DNA of 64,000 bases. Source: Streptomyces coelicoflavus. Lineage in GTDB: Bacteria > Actinomycetota > Actinomycetes > Streptomycetales > Streptomycetaceae. The stretch's first letter is position 1, and every line of letters starts with the position of its first letter. The stretch lies in contig NZ_BEWB01000003.1 of the NCBI RefSeq assembly GCF_003112555.1, positions 1-64,000 on the forward strand, given 5' to 3'. Below the pieces are notes generated by a model, which saw only the letters and a list, made by a program, of their open reading frames with translations, searched no databases and had not been told where the DNA came from. The translations under genes and the position numbers were made by a program. This document shows positions 1 through 8,999 of the stretch, piece after piece.

Positions 1-260
1 TTGCGGCTGTTGGGCCGTTCCGACGTTTCAAACCTTAGCGGACTCTCCCGGTGTTTCCCAATCGGGGTCGATCGGGCCGGCGAGTACCCCTCGGAATTGA
101 ATTCGGGCGTGCCGAAGTCATTCCCGCTGGGGATCGTGCTGGTGGTTTGAGTGCCGCTGCTGCGGCGGGAGGTGCTACCGCAGAACCGTTACGGTCCCGT
201 GGCAACCCGGAGAACACTACGGATCCCACAGGGGGCTGTCAAGCACGCCTGTCAAGATCT

Positions 261-809
261 TTAATCGAGGTCGCTGAGCCGGCCGCCGGCGTCGGGCTGC
301 GCGTGCTCCACCCGGCGCAGGAGGCGGGTGAGCACCTCGCCGAGCGCGGTGCGCTCGTCGGCGGAGAGGTCCTGGAGGAGGTCCTCCTCGAAGACCGTGG
401 CCAGGCGCATGGCCGCCAGCCACTTCTCGCGCCCCTCCGCGGTGATGGCCACGATGACGCGGACCCGGTTGGTCTCGTCGCGTTCCCGGGTGACGAGGCC
501 CTCCGTGACCATGCGGTCGATCCGGTGGGTCATCGCGGCCGGGGTCAGGCCGAGGCGCTTGGCGAGGTCACCGGGGCCGAGGCAGTAGGGGGCGCCGGAG
601 AGCACGAGTGCCTTCAGCACCTCCCAGTCCGTGTTGCCGATGCCCAGCTCGGCGGTCTGCCGGCCGTACGCGACGTTCATACGGCGGTTGAGGCGGGAGA
701 GCGCGGAGACGATCTTCTCGACCTGGGGGTCGAGGTCCTGGAACTCGCGCTGGTAGGCGGCGATCTGCTCTTCGAGTGTCGGCTCGCCGGCGCCGGAGGT
801 GTCGCCCAT
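261..809 (-). CDS. MarR family transcriptional regulator
   Basis: A 182-residue protein with the MarR winged-helix fold. Residues about 60-130 carry the recognition part, with the helix-turn-helix around DLAKRLGLTPAAMTHRIDRM (81-100) and the wing at RERDETNRVRVIVAIT, where the conserved Asp-x-x-x-x-Arg pattern of MarR proteins is visible. Such proteins bind DNA as dimers and usually repress a neighbouring efflux gene, releasing it when a phenolic or drug-like ligand binds. The gene is divergent from an MFS exporter, which is its most likely target. The start ATG at 809 is the only good one. The first 260 bases of the window, downstream of its stop, hold no gene I can support. Confidence 0.9.
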   Translation of the reverse strand: MGDTSGAGEPTLEEQIAAYQREFQDLDPQVEKIVSALSRLNRRMNVAYGRQTAELGIGNTDWEVLKALVLSGAPYCLGPGDLAKRLGLTPAAMTHRIDRMVTEGLVTRERDETNRVRVIVAITAEGREKWLAAMRLATVFEEDLLQDLSADERTALGEVLTRLLRRVEHAQPDAGGRLSDLD

Positions 810-944
810 GGCCGCAGTATGGCACGGGCCTCCTTTGCTTTGAAGTCCTTCGCTATGTACTCTTTACCTTCGAACTTTAGCTTCTAAGTCTTCAGTCCTC
901 AGCTCTGACGGCTTCAGCGATCGATCCCGAGAGATCAAGAGAGG
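810..944. promoter_or_regulatory. marR / MFS divergent promoter region
   Basis: This 135-bp gap is markedly richer in A+T than the flanks and contains repeated CTTC/GAAG motifs with As or Ts beside them, for example TTTGAAG near 840 and CTTCGAA near 870, then CTTCTAAG and CTTCAG. Such short inverted motifs between a MarR gene and an exporter are what one expects of MarR operators controlling both directions. This is inferred from layout and base composition; no defined consensus was matched. Confidence 0.45.
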
Positions 945-2240
945 GTGAACGTGACCAGGGCAATGGGCGCAGCGATGCGCCGGATCCACGTGGGCAACGC
1001 ACTCAGCGCGTTCGGACTCGGCTTCACAGTCCCCTACCTGTACGTCTATGTGGCGCAGGTACGGGGACTGGGTTCTGTCACGGCGGGCCTCGTGCTCGCC
1101 GTCTTCGCCGTGGCCGCGCTGATCGTGCTGCCGTTCGCCGGACGGGCCATCGTCCGGCGCGGTCCGCTGCCGGTACTGCTGGTCGCCCTGGTCACCGCCG
1201 CCCTGGGGGCCATGAGCCTCGGGCTGTCCGCGTCGGCGGGCGCGGTGCTGGTCTCCGCCGCCGCGCTCGGTGCCGGGCAGGCCGTGATGCAGCCGACGCT
1301 CGCGACGATGATCGTGGACTGCTCCACGACGGAGACCCGGTCACGGGCGTTCGCCATGCAGTTCTTCCTGCAGAACCTGGGGCTCGGCGTCGGCGGGCTC
1401 ATCGGTGGCCATCTGGTCGACACCTCGAGCGCCGCGTCCTTCACGCTGCTGTTCGCCATCGAGGCGGCGATGTTCCTGGTGCTGGTCGCCGTCATGGCGA
1501 CGGTGCGGGCGCCGCGCGCGCCGCGGATCGAGGGGGCGCCGGGGCAGGGCGCCGGCGGAAGCTGGAAGCAGCTGCTCGGCAACCGGGCCATGGTGCAGCT
1601 GTGCGTGCTGGGCTTCGTGCTGTTCTTCGCCTGCTACGGGCAGTTCGAGTCGGGGCTGAGCGCGTACGGCGTCGAGGCGGCCGGGATCTCCACGTCCGCG
1701 CTGGGGACCGCGCTGGCGGCGAACACGCTGATGATCGTGGTCGCGCAGTTCGCGGTGCTGAAGTTCGTGGAGCGGCGCAAGCGGTCCCGCGTGATCGCCT
1801 CCGTGGGGCTGATCTGGGCCGTGGCGTGGGCCGTGGCCGGGTATGCCGGGCTCGGGCACGGCAGCCAGGCGATGGCGACGGCCGCGTTCATCTCGACGTA
1901 CGCGCTGTTCGGGCTGGGTGAGGCGTTGCTGTCGCCGACGCTGGCTCCGCTGGTGGCGGATCTGGCGCCGACCGGTCTGGCCGGGCAGTACAACTCCGCC
2001 TTCGCCCTGGTGAAGCAGCTCGCGCTGGCGATCGGCCCCGCGGTGGGCGGACCGCTGGGGGCCTCGATGCACGGGCCGTACATCGTGGCGTTCCTGTTGA
2101 TCTCGCTGGGCATCACGGTGCTGGCGGTGCGGCTGGGGCGGCAGCTCACGGACGTACAGAACCAGCCGTCGCTCGCGCGGAGCCGGGTGGTCACGCAGGG
2201 CCGGGCGCCGGCCGACGCGGTGGTCGTCGCGGAGGCGTGA
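945..2240 (+). CDS. MFS transporter, drug-efflux type
   Basis: A 431-residue integral membrane protein with about 12 hydrophobic helices in the usual two-times-six arrangement of the major facilitator superfamily, with a central charged loop near residues 195-208 (the segment rich in Arg, Ala, Pro and Gly). Helix 1 begins IHVGNALSAFGLGF, and the loop between helices 2 and 3 (AGRAIVRRG) is a degenerate motif A. It should act in the cytoplasmic membrane as a proton-coupled exporter or sugar/drug permease; the substrate cannot be told. GTG starts at 945 and 951 are both possible; 945 follows a GAGAG ribosome-binding stretch. It is divergent from the MarR gene, which probably controls it. Confidence 0.88.
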   Translation: MNVTRAMGAAMRRIHVGNALSAFGLGFTVPYLYVYVAQVRGLGSVTAGLVLAVFAVAALIVLPFAGRAIVRRGPLPVLLVALVTAALGAMSLGLSASAGAVLVSAAALGAGQAVMQPTLATMIVDCSTTETRSRAFAMQFFLQNLGLGVGGLIGGHLVDTSSAASFTLLFAIEAAMFLVLVAVMATVRAPRAPRIEGAPGQGAGGSWKQLLGNRAMVQLCVLGFVLFFACYGQFESGLSAYGVEAAGISTSALGTALAANTLMIVVAQFAVLKFVERRKRSRVIASVGLIWAVAWAVAGYAGLGHGSQAMATAAFISTYALFGLGEALLSPTLAPLVADLAPTGLAGQYNSAFALVKQLALAIGPAVGGPLGASMHGPYIVAFLLISLGITVLAVRLGRQLTDVQNQPSLARSRVVTQGRAPADAVVVAEA

Positions 2241-2294
2241 GGCGGGCCGGGTTGTGGGCCGGGGTGTGGGCGGGTTGGTGCCGCCCGCCCCGGC

Positions 2295-3953
2295 TCACTG
2301 CTTCTGGAGGACGAACTCGCACCAGACCGCCTTGCCGCCGCCCGGCGTCCGTCGGGATCCCCAGTTGGAGGCGATCGTCGCGACGATGGCGATGCCCCGG
2401 CCGGACTCGTCGCCGGGCTCCGCGCGGCGGCGTCTGGGCAGGTGGTCGTCGCCGTCGGTCACCTCGATGATCAGGCGGCGGTCGGTGCGGCGCAGCCTCA
2501 GCCGCATCGGCGGGGTGCCGTGCTGGAGGGAGTTGGCGACGAGTTCGCTGGTCGCCAGGACGCCGAGGTCGTGCAGGTCGGCGGGGAAGCGCCAGCTGGT
2601 GAGGACGCCGGAGGCGAAGGCACGCGCGCGTGGGGCCGCTTCGACGCCGCCGAGCAGTTCCAGGGCGGCGTTGCGGAACAGCTCGGCCTCGGCGCCCTTG
2701 CGGGCGGGGTGCTGGAGGACGAGGACGGCGACGTCGTCGTCGTGGTCCGGGGTGACGCCCGCCGAGCGGATCAGCCGGTCGCAGACCACCTGGGGCGTGC
2801 CGGTGGCGCCGGACAGGGCGTGCTCCAGGGCGGCGATGCCCTCGTCGAGGTCCTCGTCCCGGCGTTCCACCAGGCCGTCGGTGTAGAGGACGGCGGTGGA
2901 GCCGGGGGGCAGGGCGATCGAGCCGGAGGCGTGGATCCAGCCGCCGGTGCCGAGCGGGGGGCCGGTGGGTTCGTCGGCGCGCTGCACGGTGCCGTCCTCG
3001 TCGCGGACCAGGATGGGCAGGTGGCCGGCGGACGCGTAGACGAGGCGGCCCTCGTTCGGGTCGTGGATGGCGTAGACGCAGGTGGCGATCTGGTTGGCGT
3101 CGATCTCGGCGGCGAGGCCGTCGAGGAGCTGGAGCACCTCGTGCGGGGGCAGGTCCAGGCGGGCGTAGGCCCGGACCGCCGTACGGAGCTGGCCCATGAC
3201 GGCGGCCGCGCGGACGCCCCGGCCCATGACGTCGCCGATGACGAGGGCGGTACGGCCGCCGCCGAGGGTGATCACGTCGTACCAGTCGCCGCCGACCGCG
3301 GCCTCGGTGCCGCCGGGGTGGTAGGTGGCGGCGACGCGCAGGTCGTCGGGCTCCTCCAGTTCCTGCGGGAGGAGGGAGCGCTGGAGGGTGACGGCGGTTT
3401 CGCGCTGGCTGCGTTCGCTCGCGCGCAGGCGGCCCGCGGCCTCGGCGTGGTCGGTGACGTCGGTGGCGAAGACGAGGACGCCCCGGCCGCCGTCGTCGTG
3501 GCCCTCGGCGACCGGGGTGCAGGTGAAGGTGTAGGAGCGGCCGTCGGGGGCCTTGCGGGACTTGAGGGTGCGGGTCCTGCCGCTGCGCTGGACCTGGTCC
3601 AGGAGCGGGAAGAGGCCGGGCTCGTCCAGCTCGGGGAGCGCCTCGCGGGCGCGGGCGCCGAGGTCGCGGGTGCCGAAGGCGGCGACGTAGGCGTCGTTGA
3701 CGTAGGCGAGGCGGTGTTCGGGGCCGTGGACGAGGGCGACGAGGGCCGGGACGCGGTCGAGGACGTCACGGACGGGCAGTTCGTCGACGCTGGGAGCGTC
3801 GGGGGCGGGTGGGGCTTCGTCGGTCAGCTGTTCGGCACGGGCGGCGGGTACGGAGCCGTCTCCCCGCCGGTCCGGGGGGACCGGCGTGTCCGGGCGCGAC
3901 GCGGCGCGGCGCTGTGTCAGGGGGAGTCGGGCGCTCCAGCGCGTGAAGTTCAC
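2295..3953 (-). CDS. PAS / PP2C (SpoIIE) phosphatase with histidine-kinase-like ATPase domain
   Basis: A 552-residue regulator of the RsbU/RsbP plus anti-sigma-kinase type common in Streptomyces. Order: a PAS domain (about 50-165, RVPALVALVHGPEHRLAYVN), a short coiled linker, a SpoIIE-type PP2C phosphatase domain (about 185-385) with the metal-binding blocks GGDWYDV, GDVMGRG, YTDGLVE and DHDDDVAVL, and a C-terminal HATPase (about 410-550) with SELVANSLQHG and ESGRGIAIV. Known family members dephosphorylate anti-anti-sigma factors or phosphorylate them, controlling stress sigma factors. I chose the GTG at 3953 because AAGGA lies just upstream; the longer upstream reading is low-complexity Pro/Arg. 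It ends convergent with the MFS gene. Confidence 0.85.
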   Translation of the reverse strand: MNFTRWSARLPLTQRRAASRPDTPVPPDRRGDGSVPAARAEQLTDEAPPAPDAPSVDELPVRDVLDRVPALVALVHGPEHRLAYVNDAYVAAFGTRDLGARAREALPELDEPGLFPLLDQVQRSGRTRTLKSRKAPDGRSYTFTCTPVAEGHDDGGRGVLVFATDVTDHAEAAGRLRASERSQRETAVTLQRSLLPQELEEPDDLRVAATYHPGGTEAAVGGDWYDVITLGGGRTALVIGDVMGRGVRAAAVMGQLRTAVRAYARLDLPPHEVLQLLDGLAAEIDANQIATCVYAIHDPNEGRLVYASAGHLPILVRDEDGTVQRADEPTGPPLGTGGWIHASGSIALPPGSTAVLYTDGLVERRDEDLDEGIAALEHALSGATGTPQVVCDRLIRSAGVTPDHDDDVAVLVLQHPARKGAEAELFRNAALELLGGVEAAPRARAFASGVLTSWRFPADLHDLGVLATSELVANSLQHGTPPMRLRLRRTDRRLIIEVTDGDDHLPRRRRAEPGDESGRGIAIVATIASNWGSRRTPGGGKAVWCEFVLQKQ

Positions 3954-4135
3954 GAATCCTTGCCTCGTGTAGTGGTCGGCGGCCGGGGACCGGGACGGGC
4001 CGGGTCGACCCGGGCCCCGGGGGCCGCGCTGGGGCGAGCGGCGGCGCGCCCGCGGTGGTGGACCAGTCTGGCAGGGCGCCCGCCCGGCCGACATCCGTCA
4101 GACGCCCCAGTGGCCGGGGGAGTTCCTGAGTCCGG

Positions 4136-5515
4136 TCAGGACGACCCCTTCGGGTTGTGCGGGGGCTCCTGAGAAGGCTTTCCACCGGCCGCGAGTTCGA
4201 ACTCCGCCCGCGGATGTTCGAGTGAGCCGAGGGAGACGATCTCCCGTTTGAAGAGGCCGGCGATCACCCATTCGGCGAGTACGCGCGCCTTGCGGTTGAC
4301 GGTGGGGACCCGGCTGAGGTGGTAGGCGCGGTGCATGAACCACGCGGGGTAGCCCTTGAGTTTACGGCCGTAGACCTGGGCGACGCCCTGGTGGAAGCCG
4401 AGGGAGGCGACGGAGCCGGCGTACTTGTGCGCGTAGGTGTCGAGGGGCTCGCCGCGCAGGGCGTGGGCGACGTTGTCACCGAGGACCTTGGCCTGGCGGA
4501 CGGCGTGCTGGGCGTTGGGGGCGCATTCCCGGCCGGGTTCGGGCGCGGTGACGTCGGGGACGGCGGCGGCGTCCCCGGCCGCCCACGCGTGCGGGGCGCC
4601 GTCGACCGACAGGTGGGCGGTGCAGGTGAGCCGGCCCCGGTCGTCGAGGGGCAGGTCGGTGGCGGTGAGGACCGGGTGCGGTTTGACGCCGGCGGTCCAG
4701 ACGACCGTGCGGGTGGGGAAGCGGGAGCCGTCGCCGAGGACGGCGACGCGGTCGGCGCAGGACTCGAGGCGGGTGTCCAGGCGTACGTCGATGTTGCGGC
4801 GGCGCAGTTCGGTGACCGTGTAGCGGCCCAGCTCCTCGCCGACCTCGGGCAGGATGCGGCCCGACGCCTCGACGAGCATCCACTTCATGTCCTCGGGGGT
4901 GACGTTGTGGTAGTACCGCGCGGCGTAGCGGGCCATGTCCTCCAGCTCGCCGAGGGCCTCCACGCCCGCGTAGCCGCCGCCGACGAAGACGAAGGTGAGG
5001 GCGGCGTCGCGGAGGGCGGGGTCGCGGGTGGAGGAGGCGATGTCCAGCTGTTCGAGGACGTGGTTGCGCAGGCCGATGGCCTCCTCGACGGTCTTGAAGC
5101 CGACGCCGTGGTCGGCGAGGCCGGGGACGGGCAGGGTGCGCGAGACGGACCCTGGCGCGAGGACCAGTTCGTCGTACGTCACCCGGCGGGCGCCGGTCCT
5201 CTCCTCGTCGGTGGCGAGGGTGGTGAGGGTGGCGGTGCGGGTCGTGTGGTCGATGCACTGCACCTCGCCGATGACGACGTCGCACTGGCCGAGGACGCGG
5301 CGCAGGGGCACGACGACGTGCCGCGGGGAGATGGAACCGGCCGCCGCTTCGGGGAGGAACGGCTGGTACGTCATGTAGGGGTCCGGGGTGACGAGCATGA
5401 TCTCGGCATCGCCCCGCCGCAGTTCGGCCTTGAGATTCCGTTGCAACCGCAGGGCCGTGTACATCCCGACGTAGCCACCGCCGACAACGAGAATGCGCGC
5501 ACGTTCCTTCACCAC
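4136..5515 (-). CDS. NAD(P)/FAD-dependent oxidoreductase, type II NADH dehydrogenase
   Basis: A 459-residue flavoprotein of the NDH-2 family, which passes electrons from NADH to menaquinone without pumping protons at the inner face of the membrane. The FAD-binding motif LVVGGGYVG is at about residues 9-17, the second dinucleotide motif VFVGGGYAGVEA at about 170, TVVWTAGVKPHP precedes the FAD ribose loop, and AWAAGDAAAVP is the closing FAD contact. The C-terminal part with FMHRAYHLSRVPT is the amphipathic membrane-attachment region typical of actinobacterial NDH-2. The start is the GTG at 5515 (or the adjacent GTG); the longer upstream reading lacks domain content. It stands alone and is divergent from the TetR gene. 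Confidence 0.87.
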   Translation of the reverse strand: MVKERARILVVGGGYVGMYTALRLQRNLKAELRRGDAEIMLVTPDPYMTYQPFLPEAAAGSISPRHVVVPLRRVLGQCDVVIGEVQCIDHTTRTATLTTLATDEERTGARRVTYDELVLAPGSVSRTLPVPGLADHGVGFKTVEEAIGLRNHVLEQLDIASSTRDPALRDAALTFVFVGGGYAGVEALGELEDMARYAARYYHNVTPEDMKWMLVEASGRILPEVGEELGRYTVTELRRRNIDVRLDTRLESCADRVAVLGDGSRFPTRTVVWTAGVKPHPVLTATDLPLDDRGRLTCTAHLSVDGAPHAWAAGDAAAVPDVTAPEPGRECAPNAQHAVRQAKVLGDNVAHALRGEPLDTYAHKYAGSVASLGFHQGVAQVYGRKLKGYPAWFMHRAYHLSRVPTVNRKARVLAEWVIAGLFKREIVSLGSLEHPRAEFELAAGGKPSQEPPHNPKGSS

Positions 5516-5889
5516 CCCATGACGCACCCGGCGCTTGCGTTTGTCCACAGGCTCGTCAAATTGTGTGACCGGAGATCGCGAGCGCGCACAGGGGTGCGCG
5601 GCACCGTGTCGGGAAGTGATCGCGCAGGTCAGCGGCAGTGGGAGTGGGGGTCGGGGACGGCACATTCGGGGCGTATGAGATCGGTGCTCCGATCGGGGGG
5701 CGCTCCGTGCGGAACGTGCCCCTTCTGAATTGACCCTCGCTCAACTATGTTCTTTCCGACGGTGTGCAGGGCGATGTGCTCATGGGGTCCGCGACGGGCG
5801 GACCACGGAACCGGGCCCGTTCCACGCACTCCGGCTTTCGATGGCGGGGAGAGTCTCCGGGGGGAGACGTCATTACCGGGGGATTGTCT

Positions 5890-6741
5890 ATGCATGTTCA
5901 GGATTCTCATTGGTCGTCCGCGTCGGCCGTCGCGCCCGGAGGCGCGATGAGTACGAGTGCGGCGGCGGGCGGCACTCGCGGTGACGCGGCACGCAGTGCG
6001 CCCTTGCGCGTGGACGCCCAGCGCAATCTGGAGCACGTGCTGCGCGCGGCGCGCGAGGTGTTCGGTGAGCTGGGGTACGGCGCGCCCATGGAGGACGTGG
6101 CACGGCGCGCACGGGTCGGCGTCGGCACGGTGTACCGGCGCTTTCCCAGCAAGGACGTGCTGGTACGGCGAATAGCCGAGGAGGAGACGGCACGGCTGAC
6201 CGACCAGGCACGCGCGGCGCTCGGGCAGGAGGACGAGCCGTGGTCGGCACTGTCCCGCTTTCTGCGGACGTCGGTTGCCTCGGGCGCCGGACGGCTGCTG
6301 CCGCCGCAGGTGCTGCGGGTCGGGGTGGCGGAGGACGGTGATGACGGTGCCGGGGCGGCCGGAGTCGCGGCGGCCGGTGATCCGCGGGTGCCGCAGCAGC
6401 GGATACAGCCGGGCACCGGCGAGTTGCGGCTGGTGTCCGAAGGGGCCCCCGAGGCCGGAGCGCCCGCCGGCCCGGTGGGTTCCGCCGCCGACTCCGGCAC
6501 CGGCTCCGTCACGGGTTCCGTGGCCGTCGGCGACGGTGCCGCGGCACTGCTGGAGGTCGTGGGCCGGCTCGTGGAGCGGGCCCGGACGGCGGGTGAGCTG
6601 CGGCCGGACGTGTCGGTGTCGGACGTACTGCTGGTGATAGCCACGGCGGCGCCCTCGCTGCCGGACCCGGCCCAGCAGGCGGCGGCCTCCGCCCGGCTGC
6701 TGGACATCCTGCTCGAGGGGCTGCGGTCGCGGCCGGTGTGA
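5890..6741 (+). CDS. TetR/AcrR family transcriptional regulator
   Basis: A 283-residue regulator. The DNA-binding domain covers about residues 40-90: ILRAAREVF-type helix, the helix-turn-helix PMEDVARRARVGVGTVYRRF, then PSKDVLVRRIAEEE. The rest is a variable ligand-binding domain, with an unusually long Gly/Ala/Pro-rich insert (about 135-205) that is probably disordered. I place the start at ATG 5890 because a GGGGGA ribosome-binding site lies six bases upstream; an ATG at 5947 is a shorter alternative. It is divergent from the NADH dehydrogenase, so that gene is a reasonable but unproven target. Confidence 0.85.
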   Translation: MHVQDSHWSSASAVAPGGAMSTSAAAGGTRGDAARSAPLRVDAQRNLEHVLRAAREVFGELGYGAPMEDVARRARVGVGTVYRRFPSKDVLVRRIAEEETARLTDQARAALGQEDEPWSALSRFLRTSVASGAGRLLPPQVLRVGVAEDGDDGAGAAGVAAAGDPRVPQQRIQPGTGELRLVSEGAPEAGAPAGPVGSAADSGTGSVTGSVAVGDGAAALLEVVGRLVERARTAGELRPDVSVSDVLLVIATAAPSLPDPAQQAAASARLLDILLEGLRSRPV

Positions 6742-7010
6742 GGGGACCGACGGGGACCGACGGGAGACGGGCCGGTGTCTGACGCCGCACGACGCACGCC
6801 GGACGACGGACGGGGAGCGGGGGACCGCGACACCGTCGGACGACGGACGGCCCGTTACTCCTTCCCCGAACGGCTGAGCGTTGACACTGCGGCGCGGCAA
6901 GTTCCCGCAGACGAGTGATGGTCGGCACAAGGGGGTCCTGAACAAAAGCCAATATGGCACGCTGACCCGGTGTTCGGACTGGCTGGGCAGGTTGGCGGGG
7001 GCTTTCCGCG

Positions 7011-8999
7011 ATGAGTGTTGACGGGCGGGACGGATCGGTCGGTGACGGCGGCAGCGGTCCGGACGATGTCGGGACCGGCGACGACGGCGCGCCGCAGGTG
7101 CCGGGTCAGGGCGGGCCGGCCCACGTCCGGCGGAACGATTCCGTGGCGGACGGCGGCCGCGAGGCTCCCGCACCGGGCGAAGACCGGGCGGGGACCGGGG
7201 TCCCGGCGCAGCGTGAGCTGCACGAGGACAGCGTTCTGCCGCCGCCCCGGGAGCCGGACGACGGTGGCGTCCTGCCGCCGCCGCGCGAGCTCCCGGCGTC
7301 CGACGCGGAGTTGATCGAGCGGATGCGCTCGGGCGACGACACCGCCTACGAGGAGCTGTACCTGCGCCACGCCGACGCGGTCCGCAGGTACGCGCGCACC
7401 TGCTGCCGTGACGCCCACACCGCGGACGACCTCACCGCCGAGGTGTTCGCCCGCATGCTCCAGGCGGTGCGCGGCGGTTCGGGTCCCGAGTACGCCGTGC
7501 GCGCCTACCTGCTCACCGCGGTCCGGCGCGTCGCCGCCGGCTGGACCCGGTCGGCGGGGCGGGAACAACTCGTGGAGGACTTCGCGGTGTTCGCCGCGCA
7601 GGCCGCGCACACCGCAAAGGCGGCGGACGACGACACCCTGGAGCTGGGCGCCGACGTCCGCGCCATGCACGAGGCCGAGCAGTCGATGGCCATGCGGGCC
7701 TTCCGGTCGCTGCCGGAGCGGTGGCAGGCCGTGCTGTGGCACACCGAGGTCGAGGACGAGTCGCCGAGCGAGGTGGCCACGCTCTTCGGGCTGGACGCCA
7801 ACGGCACCCGCGTCCTCGCCAGCCGGGCCCGCGAAGGGCTGAAGCAGGCCTATCTCCAGGCCCATGTCAGCGACGCCCTCGCCACCGACGAGGAGTGCGC
7901 CCGTTACGCCGACCAGCTCGGCACGTACGCGCGCGGCAGGCTGCGCATCCGGGCCGAACGCGGGCTGCGCAAGCACCTGGAGGAGTGCGCCAGGTGCCGG
8001 CTGGCGGCGACCCAGATCGAGGAGGTCGCGAGCGGCATCCCCGCCGTGGTGCCCGTCGCGGTCATCGGCTGGTTCGGTGTCGCCGGGTACGCGAAGGCGG
8101 CGGGGCTCGTCGCCGGGGGCGCGGGCGCCGGTGCGGCGGGAGTCGCGGGCGCGGCGGCCGCGGCGGGCGGCGGTACGTCCGGCGGAGCGGGCGCCGGGGG
8201 CGGGGCGGCAGCCGCGGAAGGGCTCGGCGCGCCGGTGAAGGCCGGTATCGCGGCCGGTGTGGTCGCGGTGGCCGCAGCGGCGGCGCTGGCCCTGGCCCTG
8301 ACCGGCGACGAGACCCCGGACAAGGAACCGCCGAAGGCCGCCCCGCCCGCGTCCTCACCGGTGGCGCAGCCCGCCCCGGACACGCCCACCCCCTCGACGC
8401 GCCCGCCCCGCCCACCGGCACCGGTGGCCGCCCCCGAGCCGACTCCGACCCCCACCCCGGAGCCGACCCCGCCCCCGAAACCCACGCCCACCCCCACACC
8501 CACACCCACCCCGAAGCCGACCCCGACGCCCACCCCGACCCCGACGCCTCCCCCGCCGCCCGCGCCCACCGTCTACCGGTGGAGCGAGCTGGCGTACGAC
8601 GTGAGCGGTGACGGCACCGGTCCCGAGATGCGGCTGGCCGACAGCAGCTGGGTGTGGCAGCGCTCGTCCCTGTCCGTCGCCGACGTGCGGTATGCGCACG
8701 GCGTCACCGTCCACGGACGTTCCTCGGTCACCATCGACCTGAACCGCGACTGCTCGTCCTACGACGCCCTGGCCGGCGTCGACGACCTGACGATGAAGCT
8801 GGGCAAGGTCCACTTCTCGGTGTACGCCGACGACGTGCGGCTGTGGAACTCGGGGATGGTCAAGGGCGGGGACCCGGCGCTGCCCGTCCATGTGGACATC
8901 ACGGGGCGCGAGACGATGCGGCTGGTGACCGAGCCGCACAGCCCCGTCGACACGGTGGCGCTCGCGGACTGGGCCCAGTCCCGCTTCACCTGCGCGTAG
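7011..8999 (+). CDS. ECF sigma factor fused to anti-sigma motif, membrane span and extracellular NPCBM-like domain
   Basis: A 662-residue chimera. Sigma region 2 is at about 101-157 (LYLRHADAVRRYARTCC, DDLTAEVFARML) and sigma region 4 at about 220-282 (LPERWQAVLWHTEVED, SPSEVATLFGL). Residues about 320-330 hold HLEECARC, the His-x3-Cys-x2-Cys zinc motif of anti-sigma factors. Next come Gly/Ala-rich stretches with a membrane span at about 411-432, a Pro/Thr-rich spacer (about 433-520) and a C-terminal beta-rich domain resembling NPCBM carbohydrate-binding modules. From memory this matches S. coelicolor SCO4117 and an ECF class with carbohydrate-binding extensions. It probably senses cell-wall or sugar polymers outside the cell. 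Start ATG 7011. Its stop overlaps the next, convergent gene by 14 bp. Confidence 0.88.
   Translation: MSVDGRDGSVGDGGSGPDDVGTGDDGAPQVPGQGGPAHVRRNDSVADGGREAPAPGEDRAGTGVPAQRELHEDSVLPPPREPDDGGVLPPPRELPASDAELIERMRSGDDTAYEELYLRHADAVRRYARTCCRDAHTADDLTAEVFARMLQAVRGGSGPEYAVRAYLLTAVRRVAAGWTRSAGREQLVEDFAVFAAQAAHTAKAADDDTLELGADVRAMHEAEQSMAMRAFRSLPERWQAVLWHTEVEDESPSEVATLFGLDANGTRVLASRAREGLKQAYLQAHVSDALATDEECARYADQLGTYARGRLRIRAERGLRKHLEECARCRLAATQIEEVASGIPAVVPVAVIGWFGVAGYAKAAGLVAGGAGAGAAGVAGAAAAAGGGTSGGAGAGGGAAAAEGLGAPVKAGIAAGVVAVAAAAALALALTGDETPDKEPPKAAPPASSPVAQPAPDTPTPSTRPPRPPAPVAAPEPTPTPTPEPTPPPKPTPTPTPTPTPKPTPTPTPTPTPPPPPAPTVYRWSELAYDVSGDGTGPEMRLADSSWVWQRSSLSVADVRYAHGVTVHGRSSVTIDLNRDCSSYDALAGVDDLTMKLGKVHFSVYADDVRLWNSGMVKGGDPALPVHVDITGRETMRLVTEPHSPVDTVALADWAQSRFTCA

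Noticed and set aside
51..887. Long plus-strand frame covering the MarR gene
   Set aside because: Its product is low-complexity Val/Gly/Ala/Glu and runs antisense to the well-recognised MarR protein.
2442..4172. 576-codon plus-strand frame antisense to the PP2C phosphatase
   Set aside because: Gly/Val/Asp-rich mirror of a real gene in high-G+C DNA; no ribosome-binding site or family.
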